A stretch of DNA of 64,000 nt, from contig VCJN01001169.1 of NCBI GenBank assembly GCA_006384855.1, positions 62,001-126,000 of the forward strand, written 5' to 3'. The notes beneath the pieces are model-generated. The model had not been told where the DNA came from and did not search any database. It saw nothing but the letters and a program-made list of their open reading frames with translations. This DNA is from Tetraselmis striata (Eukaryota; Chlorophyta; Chlorodendrophyceae; Chlorodendrales; Chlorodendraceae). Position numbers and translations under genes: made by a program. Below are positions 20,968 to 32,472 of the stretch, piece by piece (the stretch's first letter is position 1; each line of letters opens with the position of its first letter).

Positions 20968-23900
20968 ATGCCCGGAGGCGACGTCTTCCCGCTCGGGAAC
21001 TACCGCGCGGCCAACGAGGTGCTGTCGAAAATAGAACACACATTTGTCGGTGAGCCCGTCTCCTGCCAGCACTGGCCGAATGCCTTGGTGTTCGGCCCCC
21101 CTGTATGCTGTTACCCCTCGCATGCGGCTGTTGCACAGGGGAGAAGACAATACTAAAAAGTATCTGTTTATCTCGCTGCTGGGTCCTGACGTAATGACCG
21201 CTGTGCCTGCGCCCTTATCGGCAGTGTCGGACCCCACGCTTCCCGACTGCCCCGTGGTATTTGCGAGCGATAGCTTCCTACGCCTGTGCGGCTATGATCG
21301 TGGCGAGATCCTCGGCCACAACTGCCGATTCCTTCAGGTATCACCACCGCCGCAGAGAGATGTCTGCTCCTCGCAACACTTTATTAAAGCCGAGGACGCG
21401 CTGAATTATCATATGTAATTCCATATGTAATGATGCGGAAATCGATAATAGGTTTTATAGGTACCCCCTTGCGTCGTGATGGAAGCCCGCACCCACCCAC
21501 ACGGGGTGTTGGGAGGGTTGGCTGTCCGTTCCTCGCGGCTTGCTGTCGGTGTTGGTTTGCGGGGGTGGGGGGGGGGGGGGGGGGGGGGGGGGGGTTCCTG
21601 AAGCTTGACAGCAGCCACTCTGTCGTTACGGCGCGGCGGCGGGGCCGCCGATTCCGCCAGGCGTGCCTAAGCGACGGGTCTCCTCGAGGGGTGCTGACGT
21701 GTATTTCACGCCTTGCGGAGCCGAGTCCGCGGCGTCCCGGCGGCGATGGTTCTCGCGCGCCACCGCCACTTGGGCACGGCGTCCCTCGGCGTCAGGGTAG
21801 CGACTCCGTGTAGGCAGGTCGATAAACCTTAACGTGTGGTCTCGGAGCGCTGCGCGAGCTCCATGTGAGCGGAAAATGTGCCAACCGTGAAGCCGGGCGC
21901 TGCGGAACTGGCGAGGCGCCAGTCCCCTCCGGCCCCCCCCCCCTCCCCCCCCCCCCCCCCCCCCCCCCCCACTCAGCCACTCGGCGACGTGTTGCTGCCG
22001 GCTGCCGGCAGGGAGATGACACCGACCAAGCGGTGGTGCGCGAGCTGCGCGAGGCGGTGATGCGCGCCGAGTCGGTGACCTGCCGGCTGGTGAACTACAA
22101 GAAGAACGGCGAGGCGTTTTGGAACCTGCTGACGCTGTGCCCGGTGAAGAACGGCGCGGGGCGCGTCATCAAGATCGTGGGCGTGCAGATCGACGTGACC
22201 AGCCGGCTGCAGGAGGAGGAGGCAGCGGTGGCGATGGAGGGCAAGAGCCACGCCAGCAATGTGCTCAAGGATGTCAGCCAGGGCATCATCCACATGGAGA
22301 ACAAGAACATCCACCCAGGATACGACCACATCATGGACATGAAGCACACCTTTGTGAGCCTCCCTTCCCTGCCCATGGGCGTGAGGGATTGATTATTCAA
22401 GCGTGCCTGCACCCGTGTATGCCATTTCCCCCCCGCTGACTCTGCCGCGCTGCGTGGCGTGCCCAGTGCGTGTCGGACCCCGCGCTGCCGGACTGCCCCG
22501 TGGTGTTTTGCAGCGACGGCTTTCCTCGCGCTTACCGGCTACGAGCGCGACGAGGTGTTGGGCCGTAACTGCCGGTTCCTGCAGGTCAGAGCCCCCTCCC
22601 CTCTTCTGGAGGAAACGGCATGCCCTCTATCTCTCCTGAAGTCGCCATGCGCCATGTACTGTCAAGGAATGTATCTGCACACGAGCCTACGATGCAGGGG
22701 CTCGACGCACAGTACGGAATTCTGTTGTGGAGGGTTATTTGGCCGATCGCTAGCCAAACCCTATCACAGGTTGCCTTAGGCATATTGTCATAATCCCGTC
22801 CACCCACCAGCTGAACAGGCAGGCGCTGTCTTACAGCGGAATTTGTGTAGATGTAGATGTACACGCGCCAGCTACAAAAGGCGATTAGGAAATAATCTAG
22901 ATATGCATCAGTGAATGCCCACTGCTGCGACTGTAAAGGGGAAGCGCCCAAAGGTAACATGCCAAAATCCACACACATTAGCGTATGTATATTAAATTAG
23001 GCATATGCGTTAATTAGCTACATTATATGTTAGATGTATAACGTATATATATGATATATATTGATAGAGGGGGTTGATTGCGCACGTACTGAGTCTCTGC
23101 CGTCTGCATGGGGACGGCACCATCAGGGTGAGAGGACGAGCCAGCTGGCCGTGGGGGAGGTCCGGAAGGCGGTGGCAGAGGGCACCGAGTGCTCGGTGCG
23201 GATGATAAACTACAAGAAGAATGGGCAGCCGTTTTGGAACTACCTGACCGTGAGGCCGATCAAGAACGCCGGGGGCGAGGTGATCAAGTTTGTGGGCGTC
23301 CAGATCGACGTGACCAACAGCACGACGGGCGAGGCCCGCAAGAGCCTTGTGAACTACGACGGCCGGCTGAAGGAGCAGGCCAATGATGTGGTGTCGGAGA
23401 TCACGTTGAAGGTGGGCATCAAGGAGGTTGGGGAGCCCGAAGAGGCGCCCTCCTCCCCCTCGTTTGGCAAGCGGCTGAGCCAGCAGCTGATGCGCAAGAA
23501 GCCGGGGCAAAACAAGGGCGGCAAGAAGGGCAAGGGCGGCGCCAAGAAGCGCCTGCCGCGCGTGGCTATCGACCTGGCCACCACCGTGGAGCGCCTGGAC
23601 CACGCCTTCCTGGTGTGCGACCTCGGCATGGAGGAGAGCCCGGTCGTGTTTGCGTCCGACGCCTTCCTGCGCATGATGGACTGCTCCCGCGAGGACATCC
23701 TCGGCCGCCACCCACGCATGCTGCTGGTGCGCCCCTTTAACCCTATCCGCCCCCAAATCCGAGCCTGAAAAGACCCTCAACCCTTGCGCCCCTCATCATG
23801 CCCCGCCTGCAGCTATGCCTCCCATCAGAGCGGCCATGATCTCCTCTGACGTGCGACCGTGCCATCGTTGCGCAGAACCCGGCCAGCCGGGTGGCCGCCG

Positions 23901-24328
23901 AGGCGGAGCAGAAGCTGGACAACCTGCTGGCCAACCAGGCGGAGGCCGGCCTGCGGTGCGAGGCCGTGCGCAGCGACGGCAGCCCCTTCCCTTCCCTCAT
24001 CCAGCTCTGCCCGATGAAGGACGCCGGCGGCGCCTGCAAGTTTCTCGTGGTCGTCGTGATCGACGAGTCGCAGGGCGAGCGCCGCGACTCGCTTATGGAT
24101 ATCGCCAGCGTCGGCACCGCGCTGCACGGCATGATGGGCGCCGCGAGCACAATGGCAGACGCCGACTTCAACCCCTTTGAGGAGCTGGATGCCAACTCGG
24201 GCCAGCTCGCGCCCAAAATCCACGCAGCCAACGACAAGTGCGCGCACTCTCCACATACGGAAAGACACCACCTACGGTTTTAGGGGGCACAGCGTAGCTC
24301 TTCCGGCGGTGCATGCCCTCGCAAGTTG

Positions 24329-24367
<39 letters not shown>

Positions 24368-26446
24368 ACACACACACAGGGGCTACCAGCTGCTGCAGAA
24401 GCAGGTCAAGGACAACGGGCCACTGCGGCTGGCCAACTTCCGGCTGGTGCGCAAGCTAGGCAGCGGCGCGTCGGGGGACGTGAGCCTGATTGAGCTCGGC
24501 GAGACGGGCCACTGCTTTGCCTTGAAGACTGTCAACAAGGAGGACATGATTCGCCGCAACAAAGTGCGTGGATGCCCCCCCCCCCCCCCCCCCTAAAACT
24601 AGGCTGTTGCCTCCTTTTGACGTAGAACATGAAATAGAGACCCTAAATACCTATAATCACTGAGACCCTACATTCTTAGCTAGGGGTGTCCTGGGGGTGT
24701 TGGTGCACCTATATGCACCCCCATTAAAAGTCTTAAGTTGGCCTTGCAAGCAACCTATAAGAACCCTCGTCATAGTCCCGCTATAGATTTGTCTGCATTT
24801 GATCTGACAGGTACAGCGGGGTTCTTATTCGTAGTGTTCTGATTACCGCGTCGGCACCCGTATCTGTTGCTCAATGCGACACGCATCCTCACGGCGCCCG
24901 AGTGGCCGCCGCTGCCTGACGCTCCGCCCCCACTCCTGACTCCCTCGCTGCAGACAAACCGCGTGCTCACGGAGGATAGGGTGCTCCGTGAGGTGGACCA
25001 TCCTCTGCTGGCACTGTGCTACGGCACCATCAGCACGCAGAAGGACATCCACTACCTGCTCAAGCAGTGCGAGGGGGGCGACCTGTACCAGCTGCTCAAC
25101 AGCCAGGGCGCCCTGAAGGAGGTCAGCCCCCCCTCCCCGCCCCTTCCCCGCCCGGGTGACCTACCCGCCCTGATCCACCGCAGCTGTCAACTGCCCTCGG
25201 AAACATGACGACGCGTTGGCGTTGTGAAGGGGTATTAACCAGCAGTGCGTGGCCGCGTGTGCAGGAGCACGTGAAGTTCTACGTCGCGGAGGTCATCACC
25301 TCCCTGAAGTACCTGCACCTGCTGGGCTTCATCTACAGGGACCTGAAGCCCGAGAACGTGCTGCTAAGCCAGGGGCACGCCATTGTGACCGATTTCGACC
25401 TCACCTACGGGCAGTGAGTTCCCCGCCGCCCGCGCGATGCTTTGGTTGCCCGCGTCGCGGCGGCTGTGGGGTCTTGGAGGCGAGAGGTTTAGGGCTTGCG
25501 CTGAGCCGCAATGCTTTGGCGCCGTGCTTGCAGGGGCACCACGCTGCCGCGCATCCAGCAGCACACCGTCGAGATCGACGTGATTATGGACACGCCGGAG
25601 TGCATCCAGAACTGCGGTTGCGCGCCAAAGGTGCACAGCAGCGAGACCAAGTCGATTCAAGTGGACCGCCCGCGCCTCATCGCGAGCCCCGTGGCGCGCG
25701 CCAACTCGTTTGTGGGCACCCAGGACTACCTGGCCCCCGAGATCATCATCGGCAACTGCCACTCCACGCCCGTGGACTGGTGGTCGCTGGGCGTGCTGTG
25801 CTATGAGCTGACGTTCGGCAACACGCCCTTCCAGGTAAACACCGCCAGCATGCGGATCCAAGCTCGCAGCCGTTCTGGCGTGGTAGGTCACGGAATGATG
25901 ACACGTACCCACTGGCCCCCGCCCGCCCACAGGCCTCGAGCCGGCAAGAGGTGTTTGAGAACATTGTCAACGCGCCCCTGGAGTTCCCGGAGCACGAGCA
26001 CTGCTCGCCCATGCTCGCGGACCTCATCAAGGCGCTGCTGGTGAGCCGGACTCACTTCGCTCCCCAAACCGGCGCGCTCCTCGCAAGGGCACCGCTGGTG
26101 TGGTTTCAGTGATTGGGCCATTGGCCCTTTGGTCCGCGAAAGAGCGAACAGCCAATGGTCTGACCCCTGCCCCTCTGGCTGATGCCCACAGACCAAGGAC
26201 CCCGAGAAGCGGCTGGGCACCAGCGGCGGCGCAGAGGAGGTCATGGCGCACCCCTTTTTCAAGGACCTCAGCTGGTCGCTGCTGCGCCACATGGAGCCGC
26301 CCTTCAAGGCGGTCCCGAGCTCGGCGCGCCGCAGCGTAGACAGCAGCAGCAGCTACAACGACTCGATGTCGTCGCCGCCGGCCAGCGGCCGCAACTCGCA
26401 CGCTGCCAACCTGCCGGCCGCCATCCAGGAGTACGATGAGTACTGA
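20968..26446 (+). CDS. PHOT: Phototropin-type blue-light receptor kinase with three LOV/PAS domains, 12 exons
   Basis: FMN-binding photoreceptor fused to an AGC-VIII Ser/Thr kinase. Exons: 20968-21049, 21225-21337, 22012-22353, 22467-22584, 23127-23726, 23876-24237, 24380-24563, 24954-25121, 25265-25413, 25534-25834, 25933-26040, 26192-26446; about 926 residues. LOV-A (about 25-145) and LOV-B (about 180-290) both carry NCRFLQ, with the adduct-forming Cys at about 61 and 214, NYKKNG and [12 protein letters not shown] (about 360-495) starts with the usual LOV2 lead AIDLATT.ER but reads RHPRMLL instead of NCRFLQ, and VVVVIDE for VGVQIDV. Kinase: [32 protein letters not shown], a long insert, [23 protein letters not shown]. 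Exon 4 is 118 bases and contains a one-base frame break near 22521; all other exons fit. TGTAA follows at 26653. Confidence 0.93.
22467..22584 (+). other. PHOT: Exon 4 of the phototropin gene, with a one-base frame break
   Basis: The first part reads [13 protein letters not shown] and the second part [21 protein letters not shown], both ordinary LOV sequence, but in frames offset by one. The break sits in the run GGCTTTCCTC at 22518-22527, where one base is extra. Neighbouring exons end and start in phase 0, so the 118-base length cannot be correct as drawn. It is either a sequence error or a real disabling mutation. Confidence 0.85.
24640..24860 (+). repeat. Dispersed repeat, copy 1, in phototropin intron 7
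   Basis: Shares ordered blocks with 46860-47075 and 49330-49520: a CTTGCAAGCAACCTAT-like block, a TTTG..CTGACAGG block, and an end block close to CTTATTCGTAGTG followed by ATTACCGCGTCGGCACCCG. No terminal repeats were identified. Confidence 0.5.
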
Positions 26447-27957
26447 GCACCTCCAGGCGCTGTGACGGACTACCACCTGGCGCCGATACTGGTGGAGGCA
26501 GCTTCACCGGACATACGCTGGCCATAGAATCAAGCCCCCCCCCCCCCCCCCCCCGGGCCCCTCTGGGCGGCCTGCCATCTAGTCCCGTATAGCGCCAGCA
26601 GGAGGAATCCCTGCGTGGACTCCGCTGTCAATAATAGGGTTGCTGGACTGGTTGTAAGAATTTTGTACACCCATTACCCAGACAACCTGGTATATGCAGG
26701 ATGCAAACTACTGGGGAGCTAGTTGATGGCTGTCCATCCCGGGTAATAGACGAGTGCGTAGGTGGCAGTCATTTTTTTTTAAACGGCAGTGCCTGGCCAC
26801 GATTTGCCACCCTTCCAGCGTTTATTCATATTTCCGTTCCGTTGAGATTTTCTGCTATTCTATTCTCCTATAGATAGTGCTCTTACAATGAATGTTAGTA
26901 TCACAAGGTTTGCCGAAATTTCATCATAATAGACTGTTCAGGCGCGGCGCGACGGATTATGTGATGTCTATGTGGTCGTTTTTTATCATGTCTACACTTG
27001 ATGACACGGCGCGATAGCTTTTGACCCTTACGAAATAAACGCGCTCTGTAATCCTAGGATAAGCTTATTCATACGAGTATGCCAGCCTCGTCACCGCCGT
27101 TGATTGATGATTGCCACCCACGCGCTAAAAGATATGCTACTACAATATCGACGCACTATCCTTGCAGCTGCTGGATGGCCCCCACTTCATGTCATTGCAT
27201 GTAACTATGCACACCTCCAGCGACCAATTGGAGTAGCATGGCCTCAGGGAATCTTGGTGACAGCAACCGACCAGCAAGCCTCACTGAGTACTCGTTGATA
27301 TACGACGCGGCACACCACCATTTAAATTGCGCACGCGTCGTTTATATTCGTCAATAATACTGGCATGATACCTACGAGTACGCGCGTGCAAGTATTATTT
27401 ATGATTACATGAGCTAGTGTGCAAGTATTATTGGTCCCTGCTGGTACCAGTACGGCGCAGCAGGCTACCAGGACGAGTGCATCAGGCAAGGCGGTACGGA
27501 CCCCCACGAAGTCATTTAGCGACTACATGAGCTAGCAGCAGAAGGCGATATCAGGAAATTACCAAAAAAAAGTAATCCATTGTTGTAGGCATGCATGCGA
27601 CGACGCGTCGTGCTGCATTTCGGCGCGTTTCTTTTACCGCGGTATGATATTATCATATAGCGACAATATCCGGCACACACCACCTGCACGGCTATGCACG
27701 GGCACGGTGCGCAACTATGCACGTAGACAGATTTAATCTGGTGGTTGTTTGAATAGGACATAGCGTACCGCGTCTGGGTCCGCGTAGTAGAAGGTAGTAG
27801 GAGATGTAGTCGCTAGAAGATTATAAGTGGGGAAGACGTAATAATATAGAAGATGGAAAAAATACGGCAAATATTGTATCCGTACGAAAAGCCCCCCAAT
27901 AAAAGGTCTGTTTCGCCGATGACTCCGGAGCTGTGGTGACAGTGGCGGCGAAATGGT
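26447..27957. other. Intergenic region downstream of the phototropin gene
   Basis: 3' untranslated region of the phototropin gene with a poly-C run (26537-26554), then AT-rich DNA up to the retrotransposon boundary. No gene was recognised. Confidence 0.45.
26653..26657 (+). terminator. TGTAA polyadenylation-type signal of the phototropin gene
   Basis: TGTAA, the usual chlorophyte polyadenylation signal, lies about 210 bases after the phototropin stop codon. Confidence 0.45.
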
Positions 27958-28025
27958 GTTTTCGCAGCTAGACAGCGTAGATTTTGCATCAAAATGTACG
28001 GGGTCGGCTGGGACCGAAAGATCCA
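27958..28025 (-). repeat. Split direct repeat B2 (outer end of the retrotransposon)
   Basis: 68 bases, 67 of them identical to 28582-28649. The shared core at the recombination end is GTTTTCGCAGCTAGAC. After position 28025 the two copies diverge. Confidence 0.85.
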
Positions 28026-28385
28026 CGACTGGTACGGGGCCGCCAGACCGGATGGTGTCCGGAAAGGCGCCGCGCGTCCCGAGCCCCCGCCGGTGTTTGT
28101 AAATTACATGCCACCAGCGATCACGTGGCTCATCAGGACAGTACATTCCGCTATGCTGCTCTCGGCCTCTCATCACGGCTAAGATGTTAGGAAAGCCTGA
28201 CTAATTGCTGCCGCACCTGGGCTTATCGGACACGCAACACCCCTGTGGGATGACGTATATCAAAATGATATTCACTCCCCACCTCAGGTGCTATCACAAC
28301 TAACCAGACTATCCCTAATCTAAATCGAGCAGCATCCGGAAACGTACTACACAAGCGAATAATTGTCTCCGGGCGGGTGGGTGGG

Positions 28386-28590
28386 AGACAATATAGTCGG
28401 GTGCCTTCCAACAACTGAAGGCGCCCCCGGTCCGCGGCCGCCCTTTATACTCGGTAAAAGGGCGCCGTCGGACCGGCGCCGGCCGGTACTGGCGTACCGG
28501 GCCGGCAGGGTCGTCACTTAACCCTGACGGCGCTGCGAAAACCAGGGTTTCCTAGGTCGTTCCTCTCAAGGAAACCCTACAGTTTTCGCA
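28386..28590 (-). repeat. Split direct repeat A2
   Basis: About 205 bases, nearly identical (about two differences seen) to 33614-33818. It contains several potential hairpins, including AGGGTTTCCT pairing with AAGGAAACCCT. It overlaps the end of B1 by the shared TGCGAAAAC core. Confidence 0.9.
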
Positions 28591-28649
28591 GCTAGACAAC
28601 GTAGATTTTGCATCAAAATGTACGGGGTCGGCTGGGACCGAAAGATCCA
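28582..28649 (-). repeat. Split direct repeat B1
   Basis: Inner copy of B, directly joined to A2. The B1-A2 junction is what a circular intermediate of the element would look like. Confidence 0.85.
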
Positions 28650-28795
28650 ACAGATGAAAGAACAGTGGCCGGTCTGGCGGGGCCCGTACACGGACATAAG
28701 TAAGCCAAATCACATAGTGGATTACATTCAGTCAGGTACAGATGTAGGAATGGGGCATTACCGGTACGGTACAAAAAATGCCACTAGAACGGGAC

Positions 28796-30148
28796 CTAAG
28801 TTGCTTCCCGGGAGGAATTCGAGTCAGTGTCGGATGGTGAACCGTCATCGTCCCCATCGTCCCGTTCGTCCTCTTCGGCAAGTGACAGGATCGCTCGCGA
28901 CACGGAAAGAACGTGCTCTTCATCCAGGCCCTTATAGCGGAGCTGAGCAGAGGTTGACTTCCAGCCACCATGCTGGCCCCATGTTGCGAACGGGATGTCT
29001 GCGTTAGCGGCGGCGGAAGCGCCGCCACTTCGGCTGGACTGGGTGCCGAATCGGGACAGGAAAGCAGTTTCAGTCATCGCAGGGGTGAGCAGCGGGCCCA
29101 ACCACCGTGCGAGGTAGCGTCTAAATGTGGGGTACCCAATAGGGGAGGATGAGGGGACCATCCCTAGCTCGCCTTGGTGCCGAAGGACTGTGCCGCTGAA
29201 CCCCGGGAACACTGGCAGGGTGGGTGTTGCCCAGCGGATCATGACTGCCTGGTACCGTCGCAGGAGTCCATATACACACACCACGGCGCCGTGCATCTTG
29301 GCGACCCGCACCTTGCCACACAGGCGGTGCTGGTCGTTCTTGCGCTTCACGAAGCGGAATTCCAGGTAAGTCGGGAGGAAGGAGACGTCCTCCCACCGGA
29401 GGACTCGGAGGTCGCTGTAGCGGCAGAAGCCGGCAAAACTGACGGCTGCGGCGACTGCTACTATCCAGGAACAAATACCTGAGTCGTCCTTGCAGCGAAG
29501 GCGGACCAGCTTCGCGATGTCAGACCATGCGAAGGGCTCCTTGGCGTTCTTCACGGCGAGCCCTAGGGTGCGCTTGGCTGCTGCCCGGACAGAGGTGCAA
29601 CACGGGGACAAGGTAGGACTGGGATGCATATTCAGCCGATGCATCTGCGAAATAGCCGCAGACGCAGACCTGATCACTGAATAGCTGCTGGTAGAACGGG
29701 CGTCCAACCGAGCTTGTAAAAACATAGACACCACAATCGGGGCTGCTGGCATCGGGCACATGGGAGGTGTCCGAGCCTCGCAGAACATCACAAAGCGATT
29801 CCATATGTAGGCATAGCCACGATTAGAGCCAGCAGCCCACTGTTGCGGAGCTGAAGAGATCAAAGCATTAAACAGAGATGTGCCGGCCGCATCGGAGGGA
29901 GCCACCGGGTTACACGGCCAGGCGGATGTACACCCACGGGTGATGGCTGACTCATGGGCCGTGACTGTCACACCACTGCGGGTGGAGGCAGCGGTGGTGT
30001 GCTGGGGTGCGCCGCGCGCTGGGCCGGCAGTCGATGCGCAGAGCAAGGACGCGCCAGTTTCTGGAGCAGCTCGGGCGGCTGTTACCACCGCCCTCGCCAG
30101 AACTGAATAGCTCCTCGCCGCTGTCGAGCATGACCCAATCGACCACAC
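28796..30148 (-). CDS. Tyrosine recombinase of the DIRS-like element
   Basis: About 450 residues; the first ATG is uncertain and the frame overlaps the end of the RT frame by about 200 bases. An N-terminal SAM-like region (WAAGSNRGYAYIWNRFVMFC) is followed by the catalytic domain. The first Arg lies in GFCRYSDLRVLRWEDV, the second in the box I read as TQSSRSGGAS, then WGQHGGWKS, with the nucleophile Tyr in QLRYKGL. Where DIRS recombinases commonly have HxxR, this copy has QxxR. The C terminus is acidic (EEDERDDGDDDG). It should join the circular DNA form to the target. Confidence 0.85.
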   Translation of the reverse strand: MWSIGSCSTAARSYSVLARAVVTAARAAPETGASLLCASTAGPARGAPQHTTAASTRSGVTVTAHESAITRGCTSAWPCNPVAPSDAAGTSLFNALISSAPQQWAAGSNRGYAYIWNRFVMFCEARTPPMCPMPAAPIVVSMFLQARLDARSTSSYSVIRSASAAISQMHRLNMHPSPTLSPCCTSVRAAAKRTLGLAVKNAKEPFAWSDIAKLVRLRCKDDSGICSWIVAVAAAVSFAGFCRYSDLRVLRWEDVSFLPTYLEFRFVKRKNDQHRLCGKVRVAKMHGAVVCVYGLLRRYQAVMIRWATPTLPVFPGFSGTVLRHQGELGMVPSSSPIGYPTFRRYLARWLGPLLTPAMTETAFLSRFGTQSSRSGGASAAANADIPFATWGQHGGWKSTSAQLRYKGLDEEHVLSVSRAILSLAEEDERDDGDDDGSPSDTDSNSSREAT

Positions 30149-32018
30149 AGTCAGCCAGGTGCCTACCGTCAGGAGCTACTAAAGTCCACCAGGACTGACT
30201 AGGCCATAGCGGTACTATGACTGTAGCGACTGCGCGGTCAGCTTTCAGCTTGCGCACAACTCGGCCAATGCAGCTAAACGGAGCGTTAATCCAATTATTC
30301 ACACTACCACCCCAGAAATGGCTGAAAGCATCGACTCCTTCGCATCCTGGGCACCAGAACCGTGAGTAGAATCTCGGTACTTGATGGTTTAGGTCGGATG
30401 CGAACCGGTCGACATGGTGGATACCCCACTTCAGGCTGAGGCGCCGGAAAAACTTGGGCAGCAGTTGCCAGTCATCTTTGTCTAGCATCTTGGAAATCTC
30501 ATCGGAGTCCGAATTCTCATCCCGGGACGCTCACACAATAGAGAGAGATGCTCCCAGGGAGAGACACAAGAGGTAGACTTGTTGAGCGACAGAGTTCAGC
30601 GACAGGCTCGAGCGAGAGCCGTGCTGGCAAACCGGTAGCATACTTTTGTTATCTACCTGGACTTGCACTCGTCTGCCTGCGATCAGGTGTGACAGGGACT
30701 TCAAAACGAAGAGCAGACCACGAGTCTCACGGTGTGTCGAGGACTCGACGCGTTCCCACGGAAGGAAGAAGCCGTGAGCTTTCGCGACGGGGTCTGAGCT
30801 GCCACCAGTCGGTCTGGCTAAACCGCCCCAGCCGATGCCTGAAGCATCACACTCCAGAAAAACGGACAGTTTGCTGTCCAGGTCAGGTACGATGCGCCCA
30901 GTAAACTGCTGCCTAGACACCCGGGCCCAGAACCGTAGCTCTTCACGGGATTCCTCAGAGAGGGCAACATGGTGACCCCACTGCTCTGCTTGCGCAATGT
31001 TGGCATACAGACCTCTAGAGAAGAGGCGAGAAACTGGGCCCAATGCTAGCCCCATGGAAATCAATTTCCCAGTACAGCTGGCCAAGAACTTGCCTTTGTG
31101 GCGCTTGCGGTGGCCATGCAGTAGGGACTGGATGTCAAGCTGAAGGGCATCCCATCGCTTATGAGGCACAGAGAAGGTGCCGGCCACGGTGTCCAGATCA
31201 AACCCCAGGTGGGTGATGGTGGGGCTAGGGCGCAGACTGGATTTTTTGAAGTTGATGTTGACATGGGCGCGCTCAACATCAGCCAGCACTTGCTGAGTCG
31301 TTAAATGCGCCTATCTGACAGAGCCAGAGATGAACAACCAGTCATCCAGGTAGCAGAGCATCCTGATGCCCTTACTGCGCCAGTGTCGCACCAGAACTCC
31401 CATGACTTTAGAAAAGCAGCGAGGGGCATCAGACAGCCCGAAGCATAGAACTCGCCAGGTGTAGAATCTACCTCTCCATTCAAACCCGCTGTAAGGCGCA
31501 GTTGAGTCATGGAGGCGGACATGGTAATAGCCCTGGGTCAGGTCCATGCTGGTCAGCATGTCGCCGGGATTCACCAGGTCTGACAGCTTAGATAACGACT
31601 CCATCTTGAAGGGAGTGTAAACCAAGTGTTTGTTGACATGGCGCTGATCGCAGATCAGCCTGAGTCCACCATGAGGTTTGGGGACCACACCCAAAGGGTT
31701 CAGCACCACAGGGCGCATAGGTTCCTCTCTGATATGGCCCAGCGGCAATAACAGAGCGATCTGCCCATCAATGAAATCGGGGTGCTGCAGCGCGGAAGGG
31801 TGATTAGGCAGATGGCTGGGTGGAGCCGGACCATCAGCCCAGTTCATACGGTAGCCGTGCTTGACCCAGTCTCTGACCTGACTGTCTCTGACTGAATCAG
31901 TAATGCTGTCCCAAAATTGCCAGCCTTCGCGGATAACACCAGCCGATTCCACAGGGAGATTGACGTCCAGAGCTGGCTCATGAGGGAGCTCAAAAATAGC
32001 TGACGATAAAACTGTCAC
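29952..32018 (-). pseudogene. Reverse transcriptase-RNase H of the DIRS-like element, two in-frame stops
   Basis: One continuous frame with a TAG at 31311-31313 and a TGA at 30531-30533. Before the TAG: RT motifs NPLGVVPKPHGGLRLICDQR, SMDLTQGYYHVRL, LCFGLSDAPRCFSK and the catalytic YLDD (MLCYLDDWLFIS). Between the stops: LGFDLDT and RNase H with ECDASGIGWGG, HRETRGLLFVL and VQVDNKSM. After the TGA: the DIRS region HHVDRFASDLNHQVPRFYS and WWTLVAPDG. Similarity continues in the same frame across both stops, so these are point changes and not frameshifts. They either disable this copy, are errors, or are read through. Confidence 0.85.
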
Positions 32019-32472
32019 AAAATGCCAACGCCACAGACAGCATCATAGTGGTCAGCAAGCAGCCTGGATGACTGCTGCATGCATCAAACAGTGAGTTTGA
32101 AGTCATAATCGTCTGAAACTGAAAATAACAGAATTTTCAAATTAAATATCGCTCCGACACAACGAGAGATATGAATCGTCACACAGGGTGTGCCGATCTT
32201 CACACGAATGTATCGTCGGCCAACTTAAAGAAGTTGAGAAGACAACTGCCAGGGGCAGCAAAGAGTCGCAGGGGACATCATGTACATTACATACGAGGTA
32301 TCTCTCGGAGAAACACTAACTAACAGGTGACTCTCCCGGAGGAGATCAGAGCTGCTATAACACGAGCCTGAGCTCAGCTCCCGGAGGAGGGCTAACAGCT
32401 GCCCGGAGGCCTAACTGCAGCTACACGGACACCATCACTGGCCAGGCCAGGAGGATTGCAGACTCCGCAGCT

